A stretch of 64,000 nucleotides of DNA from Algoriphagus yeomjeoni (GTDB lineage: Bacteria; Bacteroidota; Bacteroidia; Cytophagales; Cyclobacteriaceae), in contig NZ_QLLK01000010.1 of assembly GCF_003259505.1 (NCBI RefSeq), positions 62,001 through 126,000 of the forward strand, given 5' to 3'. How positions within the stretch are numbered: position 1 is the stretch's first letter; each line of letters opens with the position of its first letter. The position numbers were made by a program, and so were the translations under genes. Below the pieces are notes generated by a model. That model was not told the DNA's origin, did not search any database, and saw nothing but the letters and a program-made list of their open reading frames with translations. Of the stretch, positions 62,992 to 64,000 are shown piece after piece.

Positions 62992-63021
62992 TTTACTAAC
63001 ATTCAGTAACTTTTTACTAAC
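62992..63021. promoter_or_regulatory. Repeated TTACTAAC sites in the divergent promoter region
   Basis: TTACTAAC occurs at 62993-63000 and 63014-63021, 21 bp apart (two helical turns), with a related CAGTAAC (63004-63010) between. They lie 20-50 bp upstream of the XRE gene and about 90 bp from the VKOR-fusion gene. A binding site for the XRE regulator is the simplest reading. Confidence 0.5.
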
Positions 63022-63040
63022 CCAATTAACCTTTTAAGCC

Positions 63041-63292
63041 ATGAAAATAGGCCACAAATTAAAAAAAGCCAGAGAATCCAAAAGACTAAGCCAGCATGAA
63101 GTATCTGATCTTTTAGGCGTTTCACAAAAGACACTTTCTAATATAGAGAGTAACAAAAGTCAGCCATCTGTTGCACAACTTTCTGTGATGGGAGAGATTT
63201 ATGAGATAGATGTACTGAAATTATTAGCCGAAAACGGAATACATTTAACCCCCCCCTCCCACGCAATCATTCTGAAGCCGAGGAAGAATTAA
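63041..63292 (+). CDS. XRE-family transcriptional regulator with frameshifted tail
   Basis: An 83-residue helix-turn-helix protein: HKLKKARESKRLSQHEVSDLL, SQKTLSNIESNKSQPSVAQL. The start is ATG at 63041. After LAENGIHLTP the gene passes a C8 tract (63248-63255) and ends soon after. One more C (or two fewer) would instead read PPLPRNHSEAEEELRKLKNALERILGK to a stop at 63331-63333, a coiled-coil tail typical of these regulators. The regulator faces the RiPP cluster and probably controls it. Confidence 0.88.
   Translation: MKIGHKLKKARESKRLSQHEVSDLLGVSQKTLSNIESNKSQPSVAQLSVMGEIYEIDVLKLLAENGIHLTPPSHAIILKPRKN
63248..63255 (+). other. C8 homopolymer in the XRE regulator
   Basis: Eight C residues in a row at the point where the frame is lost. 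A possible slipped-strand switch, mutation or sequence error. Confidence 0.7.
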
Positions 63293-63333
63293 GGAAATTG
63301 AAGAATGCGCTGGAGAGAATTTTGGGGAAATAG

Positions 63334-63720
63334 ATTCTGAAGATCTTGATAAGTAGTATACTGCTCAGGAAGTTATTTTAGAAACTCCAAATTTAATCAC
63401 TTAGAGGTAATTGAAAAGCCTCCCCAATAACTCCAAATCCGCCTCAAAAGAGTTCGACTTCTGTAACACCAGCTCCTCCTGACGAGACAAATCCATATTT
63501 GAAGGATTTTTGCATTTATTTTTACTATACAACTCTATATTAATCAGGTATTTATGAATAAAAAATTTATTGACTTAGAGAGTTTGAACTTTTCAGACTG
63601 AAAAGTTACTCTTTCCAAAAATGTCGAACTCAATAATATTTTCTTCCTTAGCACTCGTATTCTCAAATATTCATAGGCACCTTATTACTGGAAAAAGTAA
63701 ATTAATTTAGTTCCGCAGTT
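63334..63720. other. Gap with a possible 31-residue ORF
   Basis: On the minus strand 63401-63496 reads MDLSRQEELVLQKSNSFEAD..., 31 codons with a plausible helical composition. It could be a small peptide or a fragment. No other feature seen. Confidence 0.3.
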
Positions 63721-64000
63721 TTAATCAAAATCCATCATCCCCTCTATCAGTTTCTGCTCACTTTCTTCATCCATGATGCTATCGATATAGGATTTAGTTG
63801 TTCGAATATCTGCATGACCAAGGGATTCTCCTACATATTCAATTGATGCATTTTTCCTGATTGCCATAGTTGCGAAGCTATGTCTAGCCCAATAAGTACT
63901 AATATCTTCTGTAAATCCAGCATGTTTGGCAAAGCGCTTCATGTGCTGATTAACTAACCTTGTGAAATTTTGCTTGGCTTTGAATTTTTCTTCCTCGTTC
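63721..64000 (-). CDS. Tyrosine recombinase/integrase, C-terminal part (runs off right edge)
   Basis: The visible 93 residues end an integrase: YWARHSFATMAI (arginine of the catalytic set; tyrosine replaces the usual first histidine, as is common in Bacteroidota), SLGHADIRTTKSYID with the LGH histidine and the nucleophile tyrosine. The frame is open to the window edge. It could be the integrase of the mobilisable island that carries the RiPP cluster, or belong to the next element. Confidence 0.88.
   Translation of the reverse strand, partial: NEEEKFKAKQNFTRLVNQHMKRFAKHAGFTEDISTYWARHSFATMAIRKNASIEYVGESLGHADIRTTKSYIDSIMDEESEQKLIEGMMDFD

Overview
The window looks like a chromosome segment of a Bacteroidota bacterium, most likely a Cytophagales/Cyclobacteriaceae relative (inference). 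Evidence: moderate-to-low GC, many TonB-dependent receptors and lipoproteins, a GLPGLI protein, the imelysin/DUF4856/HTTM set, FtsX-type permeases about 800 residues long, a YWFCY-type coupling protein, and one clear TTTG/TAnnTTTG promoter. Nearly all genes lie on the minus strand. No tRNA, rRNA or CRISPR array was seen.

Layout. (1) 1-5.2 kb is a defence locus: partial type I specificity subunit hsdS, methylase hsdM with a palindromic repeat element inserted in frame, and upstream an RloA-like ATPase plus RloB-like protein. (2) 5.4-13.2 kb: two diverged copies of a ~410-bp noncoding repeat bracket an iron-type operon (DUF4856, imelysin-like lipoprotein, HTTM protein, TonB receptor) with a promoter flanked by two iron-box-like sites. 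(3) 13.3-16.4 kb is mobile-element debris: two unknown membrane proteins, an ArdC antirestriction protein and a 3' radC fragment spliced into a truncated DUF6090-like gene. (4) 16.4-28.5 kb: DUF6090-like protein, APC permease, then a long same-strand run of mostly exported enzymes (P1 peptidase, cupin, amidohydrolase, RidA, alpha/beta hydrolase, M20 peptidase, DinB-like, SDR) suggesting scavenging of small amides or peptides. (5) 28.5-37 kb: a broken PQQ propeller gene, a GLPGLI/outer-membrane-barrel pair, an unknown two-gene unit and a broken ATP-binding regulator. (6) 37-41.5 kb: VOC protein, DUF3892-like protein, an AbiEi-like/Fic fusion behind a repeat array, and a second ArdC. (7) 41.8-47 kb: two tandem FtsX/MacB permeases with a possible sigma-54-type control region. 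(8) 47.2-51.7 kb: mobilisation module (coupling protein, relaxase, accessory protein, probable oriT) and a third, orphan ArdC leader.

(9) 52-63.3 kb is the most interesting part: a peptide natural-product (RiPP) cluster. A 79-residue precursor with a double-glycine leader and a seven-cysteine core sits among three glycosyltransferase-type proteins (one fused to a methyltransferase-like domain), a LanC-like protein, a C39-peptidase ABC exporter, an HlyD adaptor, a C39-like/VKOR/thioredoxin fusion and a beta-propeller lipoprotein. A divergent XRE regulator carries a C8 tract that puts its C-terminal helix out of frame. The gene content resembles glycocins (glycosylated, disulfide-bonded bacteriocins), here next to mobilisation genes and a tyrosine recombinase that runs off the right edge.

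A further cross-cutting signal is a ~180-bp noncoding leader present three times (before both ardC genes and once alone), with nested base-paired arms that are largely kept in all copies. It could be a single-stranded-DNA promoter active during conjugative entry.
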